Position numbers and translations under genes: made by a program | Shown here: positions 6,056 to 11,649 of the stretch, piece after piece | How the letters are laid out: each line of letters begins with the position of its first letter | Numbering within the stretch: position 1 is the first letter of the stretch | Notes under the pieces: generated by a model | The model's input: the letters and a program-made list of their open reading frames with translations, nothing else | The model's database searches: none | Told to the model about the DNA's origin: nothing | DNA from: Chloroflexota bacterium | GTDB taxonomy: Bacteria; Chloroflexota; Dormibacteria; CF-121 | Direction: 5' to 3' | Assembly (NCBI GenBank): GCA_005881235.1 | Contig: VBEQ01000040.1 | Span: 1-11,649 of the forward strand | Length of the DNA: 11,649 nucleotides

Positions 6056-6496
6056 CTAACTCGGCTTGCCCCGTCGCGTGGCGAAGAATTCCCGGAGCAG
6101 GCGGCCTGACGGTTCAGCCAGCACGCCGGAGCTGATGTCCACCCGATGGTTGTTAGCCGGATGTCGCAACACGTCGTACACGGAGTCGACCGCGCCCTTC
6201 TTTGGATCGGGGGCGCCGTAGACGAGCCGGCTGATCCGCGCCAGCACCATCGCGCCCGCGCACATCGGGCAGGGCTCCAGGGTGACGTACAGCGTGACGC
6301 CTTCCAGCCGCCAGGATTGGGTCAGCCGGGCGGCCTCGTTGAGCACAAGCATCTCGGCGTGCGCCGTTGCGTTGGGCGTTGTCTCGATCAGGTTGTGGGC
6401 TTCGGCGAGGACGGAGCCGTTGCGGATCAGGACGGCGCCGACCGGGACTTCCCCGACGGCGGCCGCGTGTCGGGCCTGTGCCAGCGCGCGCTCCAT
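6056..6496 (-). CDS. tadA: tRNA-specific adenosine deaminase (A34 to inosine)
   Basis: 146 residues from ATG 6496, close to the usual TadA length. It deaminates the wobble adenosine of tRNA-Arg(ACG) to inosine. The zinc deaminase signature is complete: His46-Ala-Glu48 (zinc ligand and proton shuttle) and PCPMC with Cys76 and Cys79. Also seen are GEVPVGAVLI (15-24) and the GAVDSVYDVL segment (101-110) followed by NHRVDISSGVLAEPSGRLLREFF, typical of TadA rather than cytidine or guanine deaminases. The frame stays open to 6637, but that start would place 98 bases inside the divergent gene. A TTG at 6533-6535 would add 13 residues, including DDVHY seen in some homologues, and is the main alternative start. 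The coiled-coil gene follows 32 bases downstream. Confidence 0.93.
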   Translation of the reverse strand: MERALAQARHAAAVGEVPVGAVLIRNGSVLAEAHNLIETTPNATAHAEMLVLNEAARLTQSWRLEGVTLYVTLEPCPMCAGAMVLARISRLVYGAPDPKKGAVDSVYDVLRHPANNHRVDISSGVLAEPSGRLLREFFATRRGKPS

Positions 6497-6539
6497 GTAA
6501 TGGACGTCGTCGTGCTGACCAGCCGCTAGACTCAAATCG

Positions 6540-7349
6540 ATGGCGTCAGGAAGTCTAAACGAGGATCCCGGGCTGTTTGGTCCACACTCGATTCTCTGGC
6601 GGCTCAATCGCGAGTCGGCGGTCACGCTCGCCGGCACCTGCGCGATCCTGATGCAGTTCGCCCATCCGAAGGTTGCCGCGGGCGTGCGGGATCACAGCCA
6701 CTACCAGGTCGACGCGGCCGGACGGCTTCGGCGCACGCTGGAGCTTACCCTGGCCATCGTCTTCGGTCCTCGCGAGGCCGCGATGCAGGCGGTTCGTGCC
6801 ATCAACGCGAGGCATCACAGTGTCCGGGGGCCAGGCTATTCCGCGACGGATCCGGAACTGTTGCTGTGGGTGCACGCGACACTGGTTTACTCGGCAATCC
6901 GCGGCTACCGCGCACTGGTGGGGCCGCTCACCGACGCCGAAGCGGACCAGTACTACCAGGACACGAAAGAGATCGGCGTACTGCTCGGCATTCCACGGGC
7001 GATCTATCCCGAACGCCTGGAAGCCCTCGAGGCATATCTGGACGAAATGATCGACTCCCGCGAGGTGGCGGTGGGAGAGGATGCCCGGCGGATGGCCGAC
7101 CTCGTCCTACGTCCGTCGTTTCGCGGTGTCCCGCGGCTTGCATTCACGCCGTTGACCGTCATCACCGCCGGGCTGCTGCCGCCGAAGTTGCGCGACGGCT
7201 ACGGGCTCAAGTGGGGAAGGCCTCAGCGCGCGGCCTTCGCGGCCTGCCGGACGGCGTTGCCGCGCGTCGTCGCTATCGCGCCCGGTCCGGTTCGCTTGTT
7301 GCCGCCTGCCCGACTTGCGTACCGGCGGTTAAGGCTGGCGCCTGGCTAA
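6540..7349 (+). CDS. MpaB/DUF2236-family oxygenase-like protein
   Basis: 269 residues from ATG 6540. The family (DUF2236) includes the fungal ER oxygenase MpaB and latex-clearing rubber oxygenases, which are heme b proteins. Family features are visible: WRLNRESAVTLAGTCAIL followed by MQFAHPKVAAGV (20-49), GRLRRTLELTLAIVFG (61-76), the RHHSVRG motif (91-97) and PELLLWVHATLVYSA (105-119). His92/His93 and His112 lie in the regions where the family places heme-related residues; which one ligates heme I cannot tell. The C-terminal part (180-260) is helical and basic. There is no signal peptide. Substrate unknown: the family acts on hydrophobic or isoprenoid substrates in the few studied cases. The next gene begins three bases after the stop, so the two are probably co-translated. 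The start lies within about 45 bases of the divergent tadA start, which leaves little room for separate promoters. Confidence 0.85.
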   Translation: MASGSLNEDPGLFGPHSILWRLNRESAVTLAGTCAILMQFAHPKVAAGVRDHSHYQVDAAGRLRRTLELTLAIVFGPREAAMQAVRAINARHHSVRGPGYSATDPELLLWVHATLVYSAIRGYRALVGPLTDAEADQYYQDTKEIGVLLGIPRAIYPERLEALEAYLDEMIDSREVAVGEDARRMADLVLRPSFRGVPRLAFTPLTVITAGLLPPKLRDGYGLKWGRPQRAAFAACRTALPRVVAIAPGPVRLLPPARLAYRRLRLAPG

Positions 7350-7352
7350 GTC

Positions 7353-7796
7353 GTGCGGATCGCGTCGGCCGCCCATTACAACACGGCTAACCTGGCGGCG
7401 ATCCTCGCCGTTGCCCTTATCGGCTACGTGCTCTGGCGCAACTACCGGCGGCGCGGGCAACTGGTGCGAGGGGCTGGAATCGCGCCCGCCGTTGACGCCG
7501 CCTTAGGGCGACTCCTGGCGGGCGAGACGCGCTTCGTGGTCCTGACGGTCAGTCCCAGTGTCTATCTGCAATTCGCCAATGAGCCCAACGGTGCGGTGCT
7601 CGTCGAAGCGAATTGTCCGGCCGATAGCCCGGCCGCCGAACGGGTCCTGTCGACGGCGGGGCTCCGCGCGGTCCAGGGTCCGCCGAACTATCGGGGCAAC
7701 TTCGCCCGTGCCGATGTGGGCCGGCTCTCTAGCCTCGCGCGCGATTACATTCACGCCCTTGGGGCTGCCTCGATTTCAATTAGGAGCGGTCGCTGA
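7353..7796 (+). CDS. Membrane-anchored protein of unknown function
   Basis: 147 residues from GTG 7353, three bases after the MpaB-family stop; no clear ribosome site, so translation is likely coupled. One hydrophobic helix (about 12-28, NLAAILAVALIGYVLW) is followed by a basic stretch NYRRRG, so the remaining 115 residues should be cytoplasmic (positive-inside rule). The soluble domain reads VDAALGRLLAGETRFVVLTV (47-66), SVYLQFANEPNGAVLVEAN (69-87) and LSTAGLRAVQGPPNYRGNF (99-117). This alternation of a strand, a YLQF/YVQF-like strand and an acidic strand loosely recalls the TY-Chap chaperone-like domain, but that resemblance is from memory and weak. The last 17 bases overlap an opposite-strand small ORF. 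Confidence 0.7.
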   Translation: MRIASAAHYNTANLAAILAVALIGYVLWRNYRRRGQLVRGAGIAPAVDAALGRLLAGETRFVVLTVSPSVYLQFANEPNGAVLVEANCPADSPAAERVLSTAGLRAVQGPPNYRGNFARADVGRLSSLARDYIHALGAASISIRSGR

Positions 7797-7884
7797 CACT
7801 CCAGAAACACCGCTGACCGGGATCGGGGATGCTCGCCCCGCACTGCGGGCATGGCGTGGTCTCCGGCGAGGTACTGTCAGTCAT
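7780..7884 (-). CDS. Candidate 34-residue zinc-ribbon-like small protein
   Basis: On the minus strand, ATG (7882-7884) opens a frame of 34 codons ending in TAA (7780-7782). The peptide begins MTDSTSPETTPCPQCGASIP and ends in RCFWSVSDRS. CPQCG (12-16) is a classic zinc-knuckle half, and Cys26 follows 11 residues later; a fourth ligand is missing unless the protein dimerises. Codon third positions are G/C rich, as in neighbouring genes. It lies 14 bases downstream of tRNA-Ser on the same strand and fills most of the 102-base gap between that tRNA and the plus-strand gene ending at 7796. The ribosome site is weak (AAGG about 14 bases upstream). Function unknown; it could also be a chance frame. 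Confidence 0.45.
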   Translation of the reverse strand: MTDSTSPETTPCPQCGASIPDPGQRCFWSVSDRS

Positions 7885-7898
7885 CCCGGGTGTCGCCT

Positions 7899-7988
7899 TG
7901 GCGGAGGGGGCGAGATTCGAACTCGCGGTGGCGTTACCGCCACACGGCTTTTCGAGAGCCGCACCTTAAACCGCTCGGACACCCCTCC
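7899..7988 (-). tRNA. tRNA-Ser (anticodon CGA)
   Basis: The complement folds as a class II tRNA: acceptor GGAGGGG/CCCCTCC with discriminator G and encoded CCA (7899-7901), anticodon stem CGGCT/AGCCG with loop CTCGAAA (anticodon CGA), a long variable arm GTGGCG-GTAA-CGCCAC and T loop TTCGAAT. The long variable arm and anticodon identify serine, decoding UCG. It starts 16 bases after the stop of the CGNR regulator gene on the same strand. Confidence 0.97.
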
Positions 7989-8004
7989 GGGCGGTCATTG
8001 TAAA

Positions 8005-8643
8005 TTACGCGGTTACCGTCTTCTGGCGGGCGCGATGCCGGGCCACCTTCGCCCGGTTGCCGCAGCTACGCATACTGCACCACTTTCGCTTCCCGGTTCG
8101 CGAGGTGTCCTTGAAGACCCAGTGGCATTGCGGGTTTTCGCAGATCCGCAGCCTCGCCGTATCGCCCTGGATCAGCTCGCGGGCGATCGACTCGGCGAGG
8201 CGGGCGATCGCGCCGTCGACGGGATCTCCCTGGTGACGGTGGTCGAGCGACACACCGTCGGTCGCCGGAACCAGTTCGTAGATGTAGTGGGTGCGGAGCG
8301 CCCGGTTGATCTCGGCCAGGTCGCTCGCACGCGGGGCGCGCCGGGTCGCGGCGGCCTCCAGCACGCCCCGCATCGCCTGACGCGCACGGCGCAGCCGGCT
8401 CAGCATCTCGACGCCGCTGCCCGGTGACGCGTCGTACTGGGCCAGCAGATGAACCCGCGACTCGCGATGCATCAGGTCGTGCTCGACCAGCCACTCCAGG
8501 GCGGCGGTGGGGGAGTCCAGATGGTCATGGCTGACCGGCCAGAGATCCAGCGTATTGATGAAATCCAGGCCGGTCTGGAGCCGCGCCAGGTGACCAACCA
8601 CCATGGGCATCAGAGGCGCCGAATTCGTTACCGACTCGTTCAC
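8005..8643 (-). CDS. CGNR zinc-finger / ABATE-domain transcriptional regulator
   Basis: 212 residues from GTG 8643. This start is chosen because AAGGGGG lies 6 bases upstream; the frame also opens at a GTG 18 codons earlier (8697), which has no ribosome site and would overlap the promoter region. The N-terminal part (about 20-150) matches the ABATE ligand-like domain, with TGLDFINTLDLWP (24-36), AALEWLVEHDLMHRES (47-62) and a helical middle. The C-terminal zinc finger reads CENPQCHWVFKDTS and KWCSMRSCGNRAKVARHR: ligands Cys168, Cys173, Cys189, Cys194, with the signature CGNR at 194-197 and basic residues after it for DNA contact. Proteins of this type are described as putative stress-related regulators. 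It is divergent from a small gene plus an EamA permease and may regulate them and itself; the repeated heptamer CTGTAAC in the spacer is a candidate operator. Confidence 0.9.
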   Translation of the reverse strand: MNESVTNSAPLMPMVVGHLARLQTGLDFINTLDLWPVSHDHLDSPTAALEWLVEHDLMHRESRVHLLAQYDASPGSGVEMLSRLRRARQAMRGVLEAAATRRAPRASDLAEINRALRTHYIYELVPATDGVSLDHRHQGDPVDGAIARLAESIARELIQGDTARLRICENPQCHWVFKDTSRTGKRKWCSMRSCGNRAKVARHRARQKTVTA

Positions 8644-8730
8644 CTGTAACCCCCTTATACCACTTGACGGGTTAAACCTAACACGGTAGAATTCCACTGT
8701 AACTAGTGTGAAGGTACGAAACGGTTACAG
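8644..8730. repeat. Three copies of heptamer CTGTAAC in divergent promoter region
   Basis: CTGTAAC occurs at 8644-8650 and 8697-8703 on the plus strand and inverted (GTTACAG) at 8724-8730; the outer two extend to an 8-base match (CTGTAACC/GGTTACAG). The first copy lies just downstream of a minus-strand TATAAG, the second over the predicted start of the plus-strand promoter. They are candidate binding sites for the adjacent regulator. Confidence 0.45.
8664..8692 (+). promoter_or_regulatory. Strong sigma-70-type promoter for the small gene and permease
   Basis: TTGACG (8664-8669) and TAGAAT (8687-8692) are each one base from consensus and are separated by exactly 17 bases. Transcription would start near 8699, giving a leader of about 45 bases to the ATG at 8744. 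This is the best promoter match in the window. On the other strand, TATAAG (8654-8659) is a possible -10 for the regulator gene, but its -35 (TTAGGT) is poor. Confidence 0.7.
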
Positions 8731-8743
8731 CGAGGTGACGAGC

Positions 8744-8914
8744 ATGAACGACTACTACAGTCTGTACACGTGGGCGATGGACAAGCAAGCGCACCTGGAG
8801 CGGGAGGCCACCGAGCGGCGGCTGGTCCGCCACTCCCGGCACGTGACGCACGACAACGCGCGTCCTCGTTGGCCCTTTGCCCGCCGGCGCGACGACGAGC
8901 GCAAGGCAGCCTGA
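8744..8914 (+). CDS. Small basic protein of unknown function (56 residues)
   Basis: ATG 8744 is preceded by AGGTG with a 6-base gap, a good ribosome site, so I prefer it to the GTG 12 codons upstream (8708), which has none. The protein starts MNDYYSLYTWAMDKQAHLER, then a charged helix (EATERRLVRHSRHV) and a basic C-terminus with PRWPFARRRDDERKAA. There is no signal peptide or membrane helix, so it is probably a cytoplasmic, largely helical protein. I recall similar short Tyr/Trp-plus-basic proteins as hypothetical genes in actinobacterial genomes, but can name no family. It has a strong promoter at 8664-8692 and lies 21 bases before the permease gene, so the two likely form an operon. It is divergent from the CGNR regulator. 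Confidence 0.75.
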   Translation: MNDYYSLYTWAMDKQAHLEREATERRLVRHSRHVTHDNARPRWPFARRRDDERKAA

Positions 8915-8935
8915 GCGCTCCCGCCCAGGTCGCCT

Positions 8936-9928
8936 GTGGCAGCCAAACCGAAACTGAGTCCGGCTGACATGGCGCAGGCGCTGCGTCAGCAAGCCGGAGC
9001 GCGGGCGGCCAGACCGGCCGCCCGCATCTGGCTGGCCCTGGGAACCGTCTACATCCTCTGGGGCTCGACCTACCTTGGCATCAAATACGCCATCGAGACG
9101 ATTCCACCGCTCATGATGGGCTCGCTGCGCTTCATCGCGGCTGGCGGCGTGCTCTATCTGCTCGCCATCCGCACCGGCGATCGGCGTAGGGATCCGATCG
9201 GCGGCCGCCAGTGGATGGCCGCGCTTCTGATCGGCGGCGCGCTGCTGGTCGGCGGCAACGGCGGCGTCATCCTCGCGGAGCAGTACGCGCCGACCGGGGT
9301 CGTCGCCCTGCTGGTGGCGACGGCCCCGCTCTGGATGGCAATCATCGACCGCGTCGTCTTCGGACGCCGCCTGCCGGCGCTCGTCATCGTTGGCTTGCTG
9401 ATCGGATTCGGCGGGGTGGCGTTCCTGATCGGCTCCCCCGGCTCGGGTCACATCAACCTCTTTGGCGCCGCCCTCGCGCTGGCCGCCCCGCTGTGCTGGG
9501 CGAGCGGCTCGGTCTTCACCCGTCACGTCAAGTTGCCAGTCCGCCCACTGGTGGCGGCCGCCATGGAAATGCTCTGGGCGGGGCTGCTCTTCGGCATCGC
9601 CAGTATCCTGACCGGCGAGCTCGGCCGGGTTCATTGGCAGCAGGTGTCGACCACCTCGCTCGTCGCGCTGCTCTACCTGATCGTCTTCGGCAGCCTGGTC
9701 GGGTTCAGTGCCTATGTCTGGCTGCTCCGCTCCGCGCCGCTGTCACTGGTGTCGACCTACGCCTACGTCAACCCGGTCGTCGCGGTCATCCTGGGCGCGG
9801 TCTTCGTCGGCGAGGCGATCAACGCGCGCCTGGTGATCGCGGGCGGCATCATCATCCTCGCCGTCGCCCTGATCGTGGTCGCCCGCAACCGCGCCGCGTC
9901 ACAGGCGCGGGTGGCGATCTCCGCCTAA
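8936..9928 (+). CDS. EamA-family (DMT superfamily) permease, YedA-like
   Basis: 330 residues from GTG 8936, with AGG about 7 bases upstream; ATG 8969 is an alternative. The cytoplasmic N-terminus of about 28 residues precedes ten predicted transmembrane helices in two EamA repeats. The first repeat begins WLALGTVYILWGSTYLGIKY (32-51) and continues PPLMMGSLRFIAAGGVLYLL; GNGGVILAEQYAPTG (107-121) and ALLVATAPLWMAII (124-137) follow. The second begins near NLFGAALALAAPLCWASGS (174-192) and ends with STYAYVNPVVAVILG (273-287), GE (292-293) and a hydrophobic last helix. This pattern matches E. coli YedA and related drug/metabolite exporters. Substrate cannot be read from sequence; small metabolite or amino-acid export is typical of the superfamily. 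It is likely co-transcribed with the 56-residue gene. Its stop overlaps the ligase stop by four bases (CTAA). Confidence 0.92.
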   Translation: MAAKPKLSPADMAQALRQQAGARAARPAARIWLALGTVYILWGSTYLGIKYAIETIPPLMMGSLRFIAAGGVLYLLAIRTGDRRRDPIGGRQWMAALLIGGALLVGGNGGVILAEQYAPTGVVALLVATAPLWMAIIDRVVFGRRLPALVIVGLLIGFGGVAFLIGSPGSGHINLFGAALALAAPLCWASGSVFTRHVKLPVRPLVAAAMEMLWAGLLFGIASILTGELGRVHWQQVSTTSLVALLYLIVFGSLVGFSAYVWLLRSAPLSLVSTYAYVNPVVAVILGAVFVGEAINARLVIAGGIIILAVALIVVARNRAASQARVAISA

Positions 9929-11574
9929 GCCTGCGCCGGCTCCACTAGCTGCACGCGCTCGCTCGTGAAGGCGCGGTGCATTCGGGCGACGCTGGCCAGC
10001 GTGTCGATGTCGCGCACCGTCTTGTCGGTTCGAATCTGCTTGATGCGCGGAAAGCGCAGCGCGTAACCCGAGTTGTGCCGCCCCGATTCCGTGATCGCGT
10101 CGAATGCGACTTCCAGCACGACCTCGGGCTGGACCGAGCGGAAGCGTCCATAGTCCCGTACCGTGATCGACTTGAAATGGTCGGTCATCTTCGCGATCTC
10201 GGCGTCCGTCAGGCCCGAGTAGGCCTTGCCGATATTGACCAACCGGTCGCTGGCTTCGTCGTAGACCGCGAAGGTGTAATCGGACAGGACGTTCTTGCGC
10301 TTACCGTGTCCGACCTCGACGCCGGTGACGACCACGTCGAGCGTGGCCAGTGCCTTCTTCAGCTTGAGCCAGCCGAGCCCGCGCCGGCCGGGCGTGTAGC
10401 GGCTCTCCGGGTCCTTCACCATCAGGCCCTCGTTGTTGCGTTGCCGAGCTCCGTCAAAGATCCGGTCCAGCTCGGCGGCGTCGAGCGCGCGGATCAGGTA
10501 GGCGAGCATAAAGGGGGAGGGGAGGTCGAGCGCCTCGAGCAATCGGCGGCGCTCGCGCAGGGGCTCGGTCAGCAGGTTGCGGCCGTCGAGGTAGAGCACA
10601 TCGAAGGCGACGAAGATGACCGGGACCTCGGCGAGCAACTGTGCGCTCACGACCTTGCGACCTAGCCGGTGCTGGAGTTCGAAGAAGGGGAGCACAATTC
10701 CGTCCTTGTAGGCGAGCAGCTCACCGTCCAACAGCACGTCATGCGGCACCGCTCCGGCAGCGGCGACCACTTCCGGAAAGGCGGCGGTCACCTCGTTGAG
10801 ATCGCGCGAGTAGAGGACGGCCCGGTCACCCTCTTTATGCAGCTGGCCGCGGATCCCGTCGTATTTGTCCTCCACCCAGGCCTCGCCGCCGACCCGCCGC
10901 ATGATGGCCGCCGCGTCCTCTTCTGGCGAGGCCAGCATGAACTGCAGCGGGTGCATCAGGCGGAGCTGTGCCGAGCGCAGCGCGCCACGGCGGGCCAGAA
11001 GGGCAACCTCGCCGAGGTCGCCGGTGAGCATCGACGCCCACGACACATCGGCCAGGGGCGCGCTAAACGCCTTGGCGATGCCTTCCTCGACCAGGCCGGC
11101 TCGAAGCCCGATACGGAGGTCGCCGGTGAGGATCTTGCCGATGTACTTCGCCTCGCGCGGGGTGACCCGGTCCAGCAGCTCACGCAGGGCCTCGGTCTTC
11201 TTCTTGACGGTGCGCTGCTCGTAGATGCGCACGAAGGTCCGTTGCACCTCTTGCAGCGACGTCGGCTGCGGATGCGTGTGGCCCTGAAGGACTTCTTCGA
11301 TGACGTCACCGACATCGCTGTGGCGCATGTACGACTCACCCAGCGCTCCTTCATCCACCTGGGCGAGCTCGCAGACCGCGTTGCGGATGACGGCGTACCC
11401 CAGGTTGAGTTTGCGCTGGTCGCGGTCGGCGAACGGGCGGGCGGCGAAGTACACGGCCGCCAGCGGCAGGGTCTCCTCGTCGAGGCCGGCGAAGTACTCA
11501 CCAAGCAACCGCGTCTTCTCCAGCTTGCTGCTGGTCGCGCGAATCGCTTCGCCCGTCCGGGCGAATGCCTCCAT
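9925..11574 (-). CDS. ATP-dependent DNA ligase, archaeal/LigB type
   Basis: 549 residues from ATG. It seals nicks in duplex DNA through an enzyme-AMP intermediate. The N-terminal DNA-binding domain (about 1-205) includes KKKTEALRELLDRVTPREAK and YIGKILTGDLRIGLRAGLVE. The adenylation domain follows: motif I EDKYDGIRGQ with nucleophile Lys237, LYSRDLNEVT (254-263), motif III LLDGELLAYKDG (281-292), motif IIIa VAFDVLYLDGRNLL (322-335), motif IV NEGLMVKDPESRY (381-393) and motif V GWLKLKK (401-407). The OB-fold domain ends with EVVLEVAFDAI and motif VI RFPRIKQIRTDK (507-518). Length and the three-domain layout match archaeal Lig and mycobacterial LigB rather than the short LigC/LigD forms. Neither Ku nor LigD polymerase domains are adjacent. 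In bacteria it is an accessory to NAD-dependent LigA, likely for repair. No ribosome site is evident; the start is flanked by a GGGGCTAGC direct repeat. Confidence 0.95.
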   Translation of the reverse strand: MEAFARTGEAIRATSSKLEKTRLLGEYFAGLDEETLPLAAVYFAARPFADRDQRKLNLGYAVIRNAVCELAQVDEGALGESYMRHSDVGDVIEEVLQGHTHPQPTSLQEVQRTFVRIYEQRTVKKKTEALRELLDRVTPREAKYIGKILTGDLRIGLRAGLVEEGIAKAFSAPLADVSWASMLTGDLGEVALLARRGALRSAQLRLMHPLQFMLASPEEDAAAIMRRVGGEAWVEDKYDGIRGQLHKEGDRAVLYSRDLNEVTAAFPEVVAAAGAVPHDVLLDGELLAYKDGIVLPFFELQHRLGRKVVSAQLLAEVPVIFVAFDVLYLDGRNLLTEPLRERRRLLEALDLPSPFMLAYLIRALDAAELDRIFDGARQRNNEGLMVKDPESRYTPGRRGLGWLKLKKALATLDVVVTGVEVGHGKRKNVLSDYTFAVYDEASDRLVNIGKAYSGLTDAEIAKMTDHFKSITVRDYGRFRSVQPEVVLEVAFDAITESGRHNSGYALRFPRIKQIRTDKTVRDIDTLASVARMHRAFTSERVQLVEPAQA

Positions 11575-11592
11575 GGGGCTAGCTTAGAGGGG

Positions 11593-11649
11593 CTAGCCCT
11601 GCTGAACCTGGTCGGCGGGTGGGGCCGTGATCGTCTCACCGGTGTTGTA
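11593..11649 (-). CDS. Possible C-terminal end of a gene upstream of the ligase
   Basis: Reading in from the right edge on the minus strand, one frame stays open for 18 codons (YNTGETITAPPADQVQQG) and ends in TAG at 11593-11595, 18 bases before the ligase ATG. Spacing and composition are those of an upstream operon neighbour, and another minus frame hits a stop within four codons. The piece is too short for any family call and could be chance. Confidence 0.35.
   Translation of the reverse strand, partial: YNTGETITAPPADQVQQG

Noticed and set aside
6497..6637. N-terminal extension of TadA to base 6637
   Set aside because: It would overlap the divergent MpaB-family gene by 98 bases and adds sequence without TadA similarity; the ATG at 6496 (or the TTG at 6535) gives normal length.
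7899..7988. tRNA-Ser as an integration site for a mobile element
   Set aside because: No integrase gene and no repeated tRNA 3' end is visible nearby; flanking genes look native in composition.
7558..8427. 289-codon plus-strand frame across tRNA-Ser and the CGNR gene
   Set aside because: It reads through a complete tRNA gene and antisense to a zinc-finger gene with intact motifs.
8644..8697. 18-codon N-terminal extension of the CGNR regulator to GTG 8697
   Set aside because: No ribosome site there, and it would cover the divergent promoter; GTG 8643 has AAGGGGG six bases upstream.
8678..9634. 318-codon open frame antisense to the EamA permease
   Set aside because: Its Arg/Asp/Gln-rich translation is the typical antisense shadow of a hydrophobic membrane protein; the plus-strand frame has full family motifs.
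11575..11599. GGGGCTAGC direct repeat before the ligase start as an operator or recombination site
   Set aside because: Only two short copies 14 bases apart built on the palindrome GCTAGC; too little to support a function.

Overview
High-GC chromosomal DNA from a bacterium. The window is densely coded on both strands, with short spacers and frequent GTG/TTG starts. There is no sign of phage, plasmid, insertion sequence or CRISPR. The gene set fits a soil or sediment lineage near Actinomycetota, Chloroflexota or Dormibacterota: an InhA-like enoyl-ACP reductase, a sigma factor paired with a DUF5667 membrane protein, a CGNR zinc-finger regulator, an MpaB/DUF2236 oxygenase-family protein and an archaeal-type ATP-dependent DNA ligase. 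This assignment is an inference; no rRNA is present.

Layout. 1-977 (+): the 3' end of an unrecognised, probably exported protein, then an unrecognised signal-peptide protein with a C-terminal membrane anchor. 974-1261 (-): a small secreted protein with a good hairpin terminator at 923-958. 1262-1378: divergent spacer with a GC-rich palindrome. 1379-2266 (+): a lipoprotein related to glycoside hydrolase family 3 but lacking part of the catalytic domain. 2263-3741 (-): tRNA-His, a GNAT acetyltransferase and FabI. 3822-5196 (+): sigma factor and overlapping DUF5667 gene. 5202-6496 (-): tRNA adenosine deaminase TadA followed by a coiled-coil protein. 6540-7796 (+): MpaB-family protein and a membrane-anchored unknown. 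7780-8643 (-): CGNR/ABATE regulator, tRNA-Ser(CGA) and a 34-codon zinc-ribbon-like small ORF. 8744-9928 (+): a 56-residue unknown protein and an EamA-family permease, divergent from the regulator. 9925-11574 (-): ATP-dependent DNA ligase, preceded by what may be the C-terminus of another gene at the window edge.

Most genes are housekeeping or stand alone. Three possible functional units are visible. The sigma factor and DUF5667 protein are translationally coupled, suggesting a sigma/membrane-regulator pair. The CGNR regulator is divergent from a small gene plus exporter-like permease, with a repeated heptamer at both promoters. The MpaB-family gene is almost fused to a membrane-anchored unknown. 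Convergent genes repeatedly overlap by exactly four bases at their stop codons. There is no stretch of 300 bases without a gene. I see no clear large novel system; the most unusual items are the shortened GH3 lipoprotein, the zinc-ribbon small ORF and the repeated heptamer at 8644-8730.
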